From assembly GCA_029532415.1 (NCBI GenBank), contig JAQOTA010000060.1, positions 1,736,001 to 1,800,000 on the forward strand: DNA of 64,000 bases. Direction: 5' to 3'. Each line of letters opens with the position of its first letter. The first letter of the stretch is position 1. This document shows positions 44,712 through 56,300 of this stretch, piece after piece. This stretch comes from Marasmius tenuissimus (taxonomy: Eukaryota; Basidiomycota; Agaricomycetes; Agaricales; Marasmiaceae). The position numbers and the translations under genes were made by a program. The notes under the pieces are model-generated. The model was not told the origin of the DNA, did not search any database, and worked only from the letters and a program-made list of their open reading frames with translations.

Positions 44712-45645
44712 ATGTCCCTGCTACCACGGTCAACACGGTTGTATCGTGCTCTCTCTCGACAGTTTACCATCTCGACCCCGTATTTCAACACCAGTAACGA
44801 AGGCACGATAGCAGGTACAGCTCCCTCATACCGATGCTACGTTTTCCTACATTCGTCAATCCCACCCTCGGCTTTCCCAGCAAAATTCATGACACCTCTA
44901 CAACGCGAACTCCAGCTCAGAGTTCTTCAATGGGGCGGTTTTGTCAATTGGGCCTATTACGGACCTGATTCTTCTGGAGTCGACCCTACGCAAGGTCACG
45001 GTGACGCCACACTAACTGCAACCGCTTTCACTTCTTTTGGGGAGAGAATAAATGTACCAGAGTTGTCGCGTTCTACTTTGGATGAGGTGGATGGTACACT
45101 CAGACGACGCGTCGAACAGCCGAGTCGTAAAATGTCCATGGACCAGATACATCTATTGGTGTGCACGCACATGGCTAGGGATTGTCGTTGCGGGGACTTG
45201 GGTGGGGCATATGTGCGAGCCTTGAGAGCAGAGGTCGAAAAGCGGAAGAAACAAGATGACCAGCTGTATAGTCGGGTCAAGATTGGTGAGGTCGGACATG
45301 TTGGGCAACACAAGTACGTCTGAGGGCTTTCCTCTGATCTATCTTCTGTTCGACTTACATACACTACACTGTAAACAGATTCGCTCCAAATATGCTGGTC
45401 TATCCTCGTGGGGATTGGTGAGTCTCGTCCGGGTCATACATCCATTTGCAGCAGTATCTCAGTGAACAACGACGCGTAGGCTCGGTCAACTGTCGATAGA
45501 CAACATACCAGAAACACTGGAATCAATCATTCGGACCTCAATCTCGACACCTTCTCCCAGCCAAATAGACTTTCCGAAGAAGAACTGGCGTGGTAGAATG
45601 GCCTTATCGAAGGAAGAGCAACTAGAGTTATACCATTCGACGTAA
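44712..45645 (+). CDS. AIM32: AIM32-like thioredoxin-fold (sucrase/ferredoxin-like) mitochondrial protein
   Basis: In yeast, Aim32 is a mitochondrial thioredoxin-like [2Fe-2S] protein. Seen: a Ser/Arg-rich N-terminus compatible with import (MSLLPRSTRLYRALSRQFT), YRCYVFLHSSIPPSAFPAKF, then VCTHMARDCRCGDLGG with three cysteines. Next come GEVGHVGQHKFAPNMLVYP and, across two introns, RGDWLGQL. The C-HxGxHxFA-N-YP-GDW-G pattern is the family signature. The last exon ends with FPKKNWRGRMALSKEEQLELYHST and TAA 45643-45645. A further in-frame ATG lies upstream at 44607, so the start is slightly uncertain. The gene is convergent with the HAD gene, only 46 bp apart. Confidence 0.9.
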
Positions 45646-45691
45646 TTCACCGGTTCTCTAAGGTCTAGATCCAGCAATTGTTATACTACCT

Positions 45692-47438
45692 CTATTCGCC
45701 TCCACCGGAAAGCGCTCGTTCTACGGCCCAGCGAACAGCAGCTTCTACGTCTGGAGCCTGGTGAGTTGGTGTATGTTCTGGCGGTATTCCAAGATGAGGA
45801 TCAAATACTCCTGTGTGCACAAGCACGGAGGACCAGCCAGCGCCATTGGCACCTGCAATATCTATATCACAATTAGTTGGATTAAACACCTGCGAGGAAC
45901 CAGGACAAAGGACATACCTGATGCGGGATTATCTGGGAAGACGTGAAAAGGTTTAACCATAGGCGTCTAGGCTGTGAATTGTATATGTACTCGTACCTCC
46001 AATCATATACCTTGATATACAATCAGAATGGGACATCCATGAGAGGCGCAACACTTACATCGAGGGGACTGCAGCTTTGCTGCCATAGCGTTCTTTCATC
46101 AACTGAGTCACAACTTTCTCCGCGTACTTGTACGTCGGCGTAGTCGGTTTGCCGAATTGCACAAAAGGGTAGGTGTGACCAGTGAGCGCCTTGTATACAG
46201 CCTGGAACGACTCCTTGAACGCGCCCTGTCCAAGTCTTGGTCTCGGAAAATCTGATTTCCAGAGCAAGTCGGGATTGCAGAAGATTATCTCGACTGGACT
46301 GGATCTGTGGTCTTCTAGGTAGGGATTACCGATGATGCCCCCCGACTGGATTATGTCGAGCATTATCTGCACTGATAAGAGAGGAGGTCAAAGACTTCTC
46401 GGTAGACTTGTTAGTCTGGAAAGTCGCGTACCATCAGTTCCCCAATTCCGAGGATCGTGGAACACCAGAACAGCCTCTATCCGTGTCTTCGAGAAGTCTA
46501 CTGACTTGGAGAGCAGGTAATGAGTTGTTTTGGCTTCTGTTGTGGCTAAACATGACGCACAGGTCGATTGATCATTTGATTGGGGTCTATCCTTTGTAAG
46601 GGCCATACACTAGATGGGCTGATTAGAAGAGGCCTCGAGCAAATTCGGTGAAACGGTCCGTACGAGGGATTCCATAGTAGCACGTCTGGCGTCGTATACA
46701 CTTTCTTGAAACCGTAACTGATACCATAGAGAATTAGCCCAGACCGGAATGCGCAAACTCGGGAACGGAGGACCTTTCGGCGACGTGACGCAGTTCGTCG
46801 TTTTTTCCTCCGAGAACAAGAACCGGACTGTCCGCATATTTCCCGACCGTGTCCTTCAGGATGGTGTGTGCTTGTATTATTTGGTCTGGATGAAGCTGTA
46901 GGTGAGGCCGTTCAGTGAGTGTGAACGGTATACAATACATTGAAAGTCTCCGATTTCGGACGCACCTCAACACCTAAGCTTTTAGAAAGCCCTTGAGCCC
47001 GCTTTGCCTCCGACTTGCCACCACCATTAGTCAACTGGAGCCTCTTGCTTTAGTGAAAGGAACGATCTGATGCAGAAGAACCGCAAGTACCAGGATGTAA
47101 GGAATCTTGCTGCATCGTTTGGACTGAATGAGCTTGCACTTTGGATTCACATGGGTAGAGAACGCACGTATTAAGAGGATTATCGCCTTCAAGAATCTGC
47201 AAGGCTCGCCTCGCAGTAGGTAATGGGTTGGACCCAGCCATCAGCACTCCATCCTTTCGAGAACAAGTCAGTTGCGGAAGCCCTTGCAGCTCGAGATGCT
47301 TTGACTTGCGATATCGAATGCGAATCCTAACGGCGGTATCGACCTATGTGAGTTCGTATGGATAAACCGACATGCACGACCAGCCGTAGCTCCGTTCCTA
47401 GTGAGAGCGCGAAGAGAGCTCAGATGAAGGGACGACAT
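45692..47438 (-). CDS. HDHD5: HAD-superfamily IIA hydrolase, CECR5/HDHD5 type, mitochondrial
   Basis: This family has the HAD phosphatase fold and is usually mitochondrial; its substrate is not established. Exon 1 gives an Arg/Ser-rich leader (MSSLHLSSLRALTRNGATAGRACRFIHTNSHRS) and FAFDIDGVLMAGSNPLP, the DxDG nucleophile motif. Later blocks: LVLTNGGGKSEAERA (motif 2), LGVE...LHPDQIIQAHT, VLVLGGKNDELRHVAERYGF, IEAVLVFHDPRNW, KAL...FGKPTTPTYKYAE (Lys motif), and MIGDNPASDIAGANGAGW (motif 4). The order matches HDHD5 fully. The first intron, 47254..47309, reads best as GC-AG. An upstream in-frame ATG at 47465 would add nine residues. Confidence 0.92.
47254..47309 (-). other. Probable GC-AG intron in the HDHD5 gene
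   Basis: The exon ends GATATC and the next begins GATGGAGTG, giving the DIDGV nucleophile motif. The intron begins GCAAGT, the classic GC-donor consensus, and ends AAAG (56 nt). Confidence 0.72.
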
Positions 47439-47686
47439 GAGCGAAGAGAAGAGGAACCCGGGCATTCCGGCCCTATTATCCGGTGGAAAGTCGTCACGCC
47501 CCCGTGATCATATCTCGCTGAGACGCGTGGGATTCCAGGTTCAAGTTGCTTTTTCACCTGAACTTGCATCATCCCAGCTTTCCGTCTTTGAGCTCGCCGC
47601 GACTCGCTCACATCGAAAGCCGTAAAGGAATAAGGTTTGCGATTTCTATCAGAGGATGACAGTATTCTGATAGTATTCAGCCAAGT

Positions 47687-49315
47687 ATGATGCTAGGACC
47701 CCACCGACTCAGCTCGCGTTCTCGTGAAGCAAGCGCTTCACCATCTGTGTCGCTCGAGACAGGCAAATACAGGATGCGAGCACCAACCAATCGCTCAGCG
47801 ATTCCACCCCCGAAAATGGTACCCCACAATAAGCGTGGCCAGATTCGCCCTACCTCAAGTCAGAATAACACCTACGTGACCATCCTTCTCCTTCTGTTGG
47901 CATCGGGTTGTGCGGTTAGCTTTGGGCTCGCTTATTACCTGTTTACCACTAGGTGGGCCAACCCAAATCAACCTTCTCACTCGAGTCTCGCTGATAATCA
48001 AACCCAAGTCGTTCACGTTGAATCGCCTCAAGTTTCATGTCCTACCACAACTCCGGGAGAGAAGTTTCTTGTATACCATCCTCACAGCGGCTTTCACAAC
48101 CAGCGCATTTCCCTCGAAAATGCCCTTACACTGTCCCATCTACTCAACCGCACACTAATTATACCACCCATCCGGCTCGGCAAACCGATATCATACGGCA
48201 ACTTTAATTCTCTCCACTACTATCTTTCCATCTCAGATAAAGTTGGCCTTCGACATTGCGCCGGAACCTCTCCCGAATCCTTCCTTCCTCCTGAATGTTT
48301 TGGCTACTTCGACTATACTTACATCCCATGGAATTGGCTGCTGGACTTTAGACACCTGGCCACTCGTCATCGATTCGTCTTTCGCGGGAATCACACCGAT
48401 GAATGGCTCTCTGAGTGTCTGGGTATCTCAGAGTCCGACGTCTCGGTCCTCGAAGAGTTCAGTCGTTATCACTACCAATTCCTCGACAAACCTACCAAAG
48501 GTGACGACAGCGGTCCTTCCGACAAGTACGACGAACTGGTCTTCATTGCCGAACTTGAAGCCTCCCGCGAACCACTCCTGTACCTCGGAACTCTCTTTGG
48601 AACGTCGAGGCTGCTTCTCTCGAACAAGGAAAACGCCCGCATACGACGGAGAATTCGCGAAGATACGGCATTCAAGAATCCACTTCTCGTGAACGTTTCG
48701 AACTCCATAGTTCAGAGCCTAGGTGGGATGTTCATAGGTGTCCACATACGTGTAGGTGACGGTCCTTTCGTCTCAAGCGGTCGGGAAAATGCGCGTTCCG
48801 TTTGGTGGACATTGGTACATCAGACGCTCAACCTGTCCGTCGACGAGACTATGTCCCTCCAAAGCTCAGTATTGCCGCATGCCAATACCTCAGTTCCCAT
48901 CTTCGCCCCGTATTCATTCAGCCCCGTTCCCCCACAATTTACACTTCCGCCTTCACTCCGTTGTCGCCGACCTCTTCATACACGTCCATCCCTTACACCC
49001 TTGAACACACCGCTTTACTTGGCCACGGATGCTCCGGATCCTCGTAACCACCGTTCGCTGGCGTTGTTCTTCGAAACTTTCCCATGCATATTCACCCTTA
49101 CGGACTTTTATGACCAACTAGGACCTCTAGACTACGTCGTCAATGATTATGACGGCCTGACACTAAAGCCCTTTCTACTGTCGTTTGTTGACGCGATGGT
49201 GCTGGGGCACGCTCGAACTGCCGTTGGGACGACGTCCAGCACTTACAGTGCCTTTGCTCTCGATGTGCTTTGGCCCACGTATCATGGGATGGAAATAAGG
49301 GAGAGAATTAGTTGA
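47687..49315 (+). CDS. O-fucosyltransferase-like type II membrane protein (up to 542 aa, no intron)
   Basis: One uninterrupted frame is unusual in this window. A polar N-terminus precedes a single membrane helix, VTILLLLLASGCAVSFGLAYYLF, placing the rest in the Golgi lumen. The domain begins FLVYHPHSGFHNQRISLENALTLSHLLNRTLIIPP, the GDP-fucose-type donor-binding start (H-x-G-F-x-N-Q-R). It has GMFIGVHIRVGDGPFVSSGR, where the H-x-R-x-GD motif matches the O-FucT catalytic region. It ends GHARTAVGTTSSTYSAFALDVLW, the usual last block. The family transfers fucose or related sugars to proteins or glycans; the acceptor is unknown. Several ATGs lie close to the 5' end (47687, 47690, 47774), so the exact start is uncertain. 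Confidence 0.82.
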   Translation: MMLGPHRLSSRSREASASPSVSLETGKYRMRAPTNRSAIPPPKMVPHNKRGQIRPTSSQNNTYVTILLLLLASGCAVSFGLAYYLFTTRWANPNQPSHSSLADNQTQVVHVESPQVSCPTTTPGEKFLVYHPHSGFHNQRISLENALTLSHLLNRTLIIPPIRLGKPISYGNFNSLHYYLSISDKVGLRHCAGTSPESFLPPECFGYFDYTYIPWNWLLDFRHLATRHRFVFRGNHTDEWLSECLGISESDVSVLEEFSRYHYQFLDKPTKGDDSGPSDKYDELVFIAELEASREPLLYLGTLFGTSRLLLSNKENARIRRRIREDTAFKNPLLVNVSNSIVQSLGGMFIGVHIRVGDGPFVSSGRENARSVWWTLVHQTLNLSVDETMSLQSSVLPHANTSVPIFAPYSFSPVPPQFTLPPSLRCRRPLHTRPSLTPLNTPLYLATDAPDPRNHRSLALFFETFPCIFTLTDFYDQLGPLDYVVNDYDGLTLKPFLLSFVDAMVLGHARTAVGTTSSTYSAFALDVLWPTYHGMEIRERIS

Positions 49316-49812
49316 GGTAATGGAGAGCTGGCGCACGCTTTTGTTTCACCTTGACACAGCTTGAGAATAGTAAACTCGCATTCATTGACGGGTTCCTCGG
49401 CTTATTTGTGATTGGGAGCGCTATTTGATGGCGGAGCAGCGTGCACGTCCGCCGTGTCCTGGCATGGACAAGTGCAGGGTGAAAGAATTTCTTTATACGT
49501 CTGCCTCCCTACATTGGAACGCTTTATTCTCTTTGTGTTTTCGATGCAGTGCCAGTAGTCAGTACACAGGATACGGTAGTCGCGAGAAGTTGACTGGAAG
49601 CGTCCCAATATAGATTTGTTCCTTGACATGCGACTCTGCTCAGATGTTGGATGGTTCGTTGCGATGCAACATTGCCGATCTATGCGTTGTCCATCAACTT
49701 ATATTGATCTTGGCCCTAGGGCCCGTAGTGGCTATTTGCTTTCACCGAGGTACATAAATGCAAAGAAATTGACTTGTCATCATATCCCTTTCCCTCCTCC
49801 TTCACCGTGACC
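49316..49812. other. Spacer between fucosyltransferase-like gene and VTS1
   Basis: About 500 bp, with both genes in the same direction. It contains the VTS1 promoter and a pyrimidine-rich tract (49770-49805). No other gene is supported. Confidence 0.5.
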
Positions 49813-51432
49813 ATGCCAGCAACATCATCGTCGTCGTCGATGCTGAGTCCACAGATAGCTATCCCAAAACCTCAGCTACAAAAACTTGCTGGAGTCAACC
49901 CTGCCTCCCCTTTGCGGCCTAACGCTGCCGTCTTCAGTCCTATCCTCTCTCCACGTCCAGGTGCGGCTTTTGGTATTCCCCCTTCACCGCGGTTTGGTGG
50001 TGTTGGAGGTCAGTCGATGTGTTAACTATGAACGTGAAACTGATTGGGCAGCGCTCAGGCGAGTTGGATGACTGGTTCAAGAATTTGAGAAAGTACGAGG
50101 TACGAATGGTAAGCTGAAACCTTCGAGATGCTTTCATTTCACATGTACTGATTGCTTTGTGTGCTGTAGGGCGCGATGGCTGCAGCTTCAGAAGAACCAA
50201 AATTCAGAGAAGAGCTGGGCACGATCGAACAATGTTAGTTATTTTTTTTTCTACCGCTTCATCTATTTGCCGACGTTGACGAACCCACCCCCTCCAGGGT
50301 TCACCTTGCTCAATGATTCGGAGCAGGACGCTACTTTGTACTCCCTCATCCAGCATGCATCTCAAGAACAGATCACGTTCCTGAAGGCCATCTTGCAACA
50401 GTTGTCTGATCCTATGCTCGGTGAGTGGACTCCGCTTGTTTGTGTAGGACAGGACAGACTCCAACGATGTACACAGCCGATTCGAGACAATCTTCGCCCG
50501 CAACAACTCGCCCTCCCCTCAATGTTCGTCTACCTGGAACTCCCCGAACTCCCGGATTCAGTCTCGCATCTGCCCTCTCCCCTGCAACCACCCAGAACAA
50601 AGACCTCGACAGACTCGAAAAGTCGGCGGCGGGACCGGGACCCTCTCCTCTATCTGCTGTGGACCCAAGTTCACAAGAATTGTTCATCAAAGGAAGCGAG
50701 GACTTCAGCTGGGCGAACATGGTCAACACACCGATGGACCTCATGTTCCAGAAACCTCAAAAGAGCGCACACAATCCCACCGGTTCCATGCCCATGGGGA
50801 TCCCCAACCCCATGATGGGAATGGCAATGATGAATCCGCTGGCGTTTAGCCAGGGGATGGCCGGATACACCAATGAAGCCCAACTGCTGGCGCTGCAACT
50901 AATGATGAACGGGATGGCCATGCAGCCGCAACAACTGCCACAACAACCGCAGCCGCCCGTGGGGAACAATCAGAACCAGAAGTCGGGATCCCAGCAGCGC
51001 CAGCAACAGAAAGGACAATCATCAGCTGGTGCTAGTAACTGGAGATCGGCGCCATCAAAGGGAACTTCCAAGACCCCATCGAAACCAAAGAGTGCTGCTG
51101 GCTCGTCGGCAGCAGCAACGGCAGCGCCAACGCCAACGACGAGACCCGAGGATGATGTGGATCCGGAACTTCTGAAGGATATCCCGGCGTGGCTGAAGAC
51201 TCTGCGGTTGCACAAATATACTGAATGTTTCGCGGGGATGACGTGGCAGGAGATTGTTGCTCTCGATGAGGATCAGCTGGAAAAAATGGGAGTAACGGCG
51301 TTGGGCGCACGGAAAAGGTTGACGAAGAATTTCGAGGGGGTGAAGAGGAAGATGGGGATGGCGCCAGCGAATCCGGACGATGCCGCTGCGCCAGGGCAAG
51401 AGCCTGAAAAAGATACGGCAATGTCGTCCTGA
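49813..51432 (+). CDS. VTS1: VTS1 (Smaug-type) RNA-binding SAM-domain protein
   Basis: Vts1/Smaug binds RNA hairpins (Smaug recognition elements) and recruits deadenylation factors, promoting mRNA decay in the cytoplasm. After a Ser/Pro leader the conserved N-terminal helix pair is seen (GELDDWFKNLRKYE across an intron, then FREELGTIEQ, DATLYSLIQHASQEQITFLK). The middle is Met/Gln/Pro-rich (NPMMGMAMMNPLAFSQGM, QQLPQQPQPP). The C-terminal SAM domain reads DIPAWLKTLRLHKYTECFAGMTW, QEIVALDEDQLEKMGV, TALGARKRLTKNFE. The basic RNA-contact residues (Lys of HKY, ARKRLTK) are present. Small introns lie in the first 600 bp; the rest is one exon. The start is at 49813. Confidence 0.94.
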
Positions 51433-51739
51433 ACACAGCTTGGGGTATATCACTCACACCTTCCTTGATTTTCGTTCTGCAATACGGAACCATCTGCATC
51501 ATATCTATAACCATCTTTCGCATCTATCTCTCATTGCTTGTAACATCCTCCTAACATCGTAACACTCTATTATTGAAGCCTCACAGAGATGGACATGTTA
51601 ATCTATGTAATGTAGACCCAAATGCTGGCCATTCTTTGTAGATCCCAATCGTATTTGCATCATATGACACCACTTACGAGGGACAGAGCGAGCTTTGCCT
51701 GCACGTTGCTTCTTATCTTCCCACCTCCACCAGTGCCCG
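51433..51739. other. Spacer between VTS1 and dehydrogenase
   Basis: About 307 bp holding the VTS1 3' UTR and the dehydrogenase promoter. Nothing specific is identified. Confidence 0.45.
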
Positions 51740-52700
51740 ATGGCAACTGTTGCAGTGATCGCTGCTGGTGCCATGGGGTCCGCCGTTGGCCGAAAATTGG
51801 TTCAGCATGGATGCAAAGTTCTGACAAATTTAGATGGACGTACCGAAGCCTCTCGTCGTCGTGCAGAGGAGTGTGGCATGCAAGAGGCCACATACGTGCA
51901 GATCCACGAAGAGGCGGACTATCTTCTCAGTATCTTGCCCCCGAGCCACGCGTTTCCGTTCGCGGAAAGCTTCTTACAAAAGTCAGCGGCGGGGGGGTTC
52001 GACAGGAAAAAGCAACAGAGTCTTGTCTTTGTCGACTGCAATGCAGTCAATCCAGCTACAGTGAAGCGGATCGGCGACCTCTTTGGACCGAAATCAATTC
52101 CGTTTGTCGATGCTGGCATTATCGGAGGACCTCCTACCGATAGATACGACCCTACCTTTTACGCCTCAGCCACGGACAAAGAGGCACTCGAGAAATTCGG
52201 CAGTTTGTCCCAGTACGGTTTGAAGATCTCGCTCATCAAAGAGGGTGGAGGTATAGGAGATGCAAGTGCGCTGAAAATGTCCTATGCTGTGATCATTCCA
52301 AACCGCGTTCTCTGAGAGGAAGTCTAAACTAACTTTTGGGTAGGGCATGACCAAAGGAACTACGGCACTGTTCGCGACCATGATACTCGCCGCTGAAGCA
52401 TCGTCACCAGCAACCGCAGAAGCACTTTTGAACGAACTTAGAGCTTCTCAGCCAGAGTTTCTTGCACGCATTTCGCGCGCCATACCGGGTATGCTTCCCA
52501 AGGCTTATCGCTGGGTCGGAGAGATGGAGGAAATTGCCGGATTCATCGAGAGCCCTGAGAGTGAGACATACCGAGGGATAGCTAAGCTATACGAGCGAAT
52601 AGAGAAGTCGCTGAATGAGAACGATGAAGAAGGAGATATAGCAGTGCTTCGAAGATTTGCGGAGGAGGGAGGTAAATCTCAAGGAGTAACAAAGAGCTAG
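51740..52700 (+). CDS. NAD(P)-dependent 6-phosphogluconate/3-hydroxyisobutyrate dehydrogenase-like protein
   Basis: The start at 51740 gives MATVAVIAAGAMGSAVGRKL, a Rossmann NAD(P) site in which the first glycine of GxGxxG is replaced (AAGAMG). Next come LTNLDGRTEASRRRAEE, DYLLSILPPSHAFPFAE, FVDCNAVNPATVKRI, FVDAGIIGGPPTD (the beta-hydroxyacid dehydrogenase substrate motif, with GG in place of SGG) and IKEGGGIGDASALKMSYA. One intron joins to GMTKGTTALFATM. The C-terminal helical domain (SQPEFLARISRAIPGMLPKAYRWVGEM) resembles DUF1932. The substrate is unknown. A short acidic tail follows. Confidence 0.88.
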
Positions 52701-52856
52701 ATTTGGTAATTTAATAGAATGACCATCACAACACGCCTGAACGGAGCCTGACTGAGTGACACTGACGCTGAGGCCCTCTGGAGTCTGCTGTATTCAGCGG
52801 CATCTTTTGCTCGTCGTCCTCATCGTCCTTGTCGTCGTCCACCGTGTTTTCTTGTG

Positions 52857-55800
52857 ATGCCGGACCCCATTTCTCCACCTCCACCTGGGCAGCCTTCAAT
52901 CACCGTCACTCGACAGCCGTCAACAGCCTCTACATCATCCAATACGAAAGGCAAAGCACCCGATCAGAGTGGTCGTCAAACTGGTTCTACAACTCCCCAG
53001 AAATCGTCTCTCAGAGCCAGGGCTTCAAAGCCTTCTACCCCAGTTCAGGAAGACAGCAGTAAATGGGGTTCCAATTTTTGGGTGACCTTGGTTGACCCAC
53101 AGGTACGCTATCAGTTCACAATGGTCTCATGTTCATTGTTTGACTTGATGCCTGTTAAAATCTCTCTTTTTAGACACAAAACTCTTTCTACGCCTGTCCT
53201 GCAACGGGGGATGTTAGCTGGGATCCTCCTGTTGGGAACTTTGTGTCAGTGCTTCTCCCGGCGTACGCGAACAAGTGAACCAACCATAAACCTGCCTCTA
53301 GATTGCCCCCCAGCACGGAAGGCGAGTGGTGGGAGTTGAGCGACGATTCTCGTGGCGGACTTCCTTATTATTATCACACGAAATCTGGGGAAACTGTTTG
53401 GGAACGCCCTGAAGGATTTGTTATTCCCCTTGGGATTATCCAGGTATGTCCCCCTTTGTTCAGATTAAACCAGCAAGGTTTAGGCTCGAATTTACTTCAT
53501 TAGGGTACAGCACTTGGTCGTCGTTTGTCTACCCGTGCCTCTCGAAACCTCGATGATCCAAGCCCCCAACATGACAGGATGCGCAAACTCGAACCAGGAG
53601 AGATGCGCAAGTCCCAGTCCCTTTCGCCCACCACCAAGTACTCGAATGGAACCTCGTCAAAGAAGAGCCCGCCTATACGCCGGTCATATTCTAGCGATCA
53701 GCATCACAATGGCTCCTCGAGAATGCAGGGCGCCCACTTACCTCCAATACCAGGATCTCCTTACGTTACCGATGCCTCATCCAAATCGTCCTCGGAAGGG
53801 CCACCACCAACACCTACAACAGGTGATCGTTCAAAGTCTGGTAAAGGAAGCCCGAACGGATCCGGAAGCACTACAAGTTCTGTCGCCCGCTCTCGGTCCA
53901 AATCCTCTTCCTATATGTCGCATCGTCCACCGCCACCTCAGAGCCTGAATGCGGCTGTAGAGCTGCTGAACAGCTCTCAGTCTGATAGTGGATACGCGTC
54001 TCCAGGCTCGAAGACTTCCGGGCAGAGTGATGTGGAAAATTCAAGCGGTTTACCTGGCCTGATAAGTCTTCGTCCTGGAAGTACAGACAGCAAGCAGTCA
54101 GTGCCCAAATCTCCTCGTAGACCAGTCCCTGGTCTTCCGAAAGGCCGAACCGTTTCTGGACCAACCATAGGAGGCAAGGAAATCAGCGCCCCGATACTCA
54201 ATCACGGTACGCAGCCTTTCCGTGCTTTACTGCGGGACGCAATATATATACTCTCTCATAACAGCCGCTACTCTCGATATGTCCCCGGTCAAGAACAGAG
54301 CCGCAGGTCACCCAATTCCCGTCGAGCATCACGTGCCAGTACATCCAACACCGACCTCGACCTCGATACTTAGCACAGGGTAAAGAAAGCTTCCCGACCT
54401 AATGTCCCCCTGTATCGTCATGCTTACTCTTTATCTTACTTCTTCCCACCCAGCACATACCCAGCTTTGCCCCACGATCTGGCCTCCGACATTATGCAGT
54501 TTTCTGAATCCGATTTCGCAAGGCAGTACTTCTCAACCCATCGTACGGGGATTCTATTCAGGCGTAGAGTGCCAGTGGCACAGATGATGGTGTGGCAAAA
54601 GGTCGGTTTCACCTCAACGCCCCATCGCTGTGTTGTTGACGATAGCCATCAGACCCCGTTGAACTCGCCACTCTTGACATTAAACAACCGGGTATTGAAC
54701 AGAGACGCTGTCAAAGTGTTCAAGGTCATCCAGCACATAATGGGAGATAGAGATCGCGATCGACCTGTGGGCGTTCGGCCGCCGGCTGAATCCAGTTCGA
54801 CTGTACAGTCAATAAACGGCTCGTCGACATCGTTAGGAGGTCAATCGAACCTGTTGGAGGAAGAAAGGTGGCTATTGGGAGCAGGGCTATCCCATGGCGA
54901 ATTGAGGGACGAGATATATTGTCAGGCTATGAAACAGTTGACGAAGAACCCGAACCCGTGAGTTAATCTACGATGGCTCGTATATTTGTTTCCTTACCAA
55001 ATGTCTTTGACAGTGAGAGTGTATTCAAAGGATGGCAACTACTCTGTGTCTTGCTCATAACCTTCCCGCCCTCCAAAAACTTCGAGACTTATCTCAACTC
55101 ATTCATACAACAACATACTTCCCATCACGAAGGACGCGTGGACGTCATGGCCAAATTCTGCCTTCGACGTCTTGCCACCATCTCAAAGAAGGGGCCCCGA
55201 GGAAAGCCTCCCACCATCGCTGAAATCGAGACAGCTTCGGTTCGTCTCACCGTTTTTGCTCTCTGCTCTTTGGTCATATGCTCAACTGCGTTTTCCCGTT
55301 TATCAGGATGCCGCATTCAACCCGTCAACGTTTGGGGAATCTTTGGATGCTATTATTCGTCTTCAGGAACGCACCTACCCCCAGCAGAAGGTTCCTATTA
55401 TCTTACCTTTCCTCGCTGACGGTATACTCGCGTTGGGCGGGACCAAGTCGGAAGGCATATTCCGAGTGCCGGGGGACGGAGACTCTATCTCAGAGCTGAA
55501 GCTTCGCATCGACAAGGGATACTACAATCTCGAGGGCGTTGATGATCCGAACATCCTAGCATCGTTGATGAAGCTATGGTTACGGGAATTGTTGGACCCT
55601 TTGGTCCCCGAGGAAATGTACAATGAATGCGTCGCCAACTCTCAGGACCCCGATGCTTGTATCCATCTCGTCCAAAGGCTCCCCACCATCAACAGGAGGG
55701 TCGTGCTTTTCATAATCAGCTTCCTTCAACTGTTCTTGGAGGAGAAGGTGCAGAGTAACACCAAAATGACTCCTGCAAACCTTGCGCTCGTCATGGCTCC

Positions 55801-56054
55801 AAATCTTCTCCGTTGTAAATCCGATTCGATGGCGGTTGTGTTTACCAATGCTCAGTGAGTTCCTTGCTTCTCGCATCAACGGCCCTCGCTCACAGCTTTT
55901 CAGGTATGAACAAATATTCGTTTACAACCTACTGTTGCATCTCAAGTGCGGCGAAATCGACCCTCACTACAAGCCTTCCCATGGCTTGGGTGCAGTACAG
56001 ACCAACCCAGCTCCGAAAACGTCAAAATCTAAAAATCGCTGGCAACACTCATAA
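52857..56054 (+). CDS. WW-MyTH4-RhoGAP protein (ARHGAP39/Vilse-like)
   Basis: The family role is to stimulate GTP hydrolysis by Rho/Rac GTPases and so control actin and polarity. After a Ser/Pro leader two WW-like segments appear (NSFYACPATGDVSWDPPVG, then EWWELSDDSRGGLPYYYHTKSGETVWERP). A ~300-residue disordered basic/Ser region follows. Then a MyTH4 domain: LLEEERWLLGAGLSHGELRDEIYCQAMKQLTKNP, GWQLLCVLLITFPPSKNFETYLNSF. Then a RhoGAP domain: PIILPFLADGILALGG, SEGIFRVPGDGDSISELKL (the arginine finger is the R of GIFRV), LASLMKLWLRELLDPLVP and MTPANLALVMAPNLLR. Gaps are bridged by short introns. This matches animal ARHGAP39 in domain order. The C-terminus is short and basic. Confidence 0.93.
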
Positions 56055-56300
56055 CAACACACTCCTTCTTTTCTTGTACATCTATCGTGTCCTCGTTATC
56101 AAGCCTTGACTAATAGGCTCCCCGTTCCTTTCACTGCGCTACATACTTACACCCTCTGCTTTATACCCTGTATATTGTACTCCGCACGCAATCTTGTTTT
56201 TGTTCTTGGCTAGGATTCGTACCGTCTTTTACTAATAATCAAGGAATGGAAACTCCAGTAAGTAGGGTAATATGGACAATGGTTAAGCTAATAATATATT

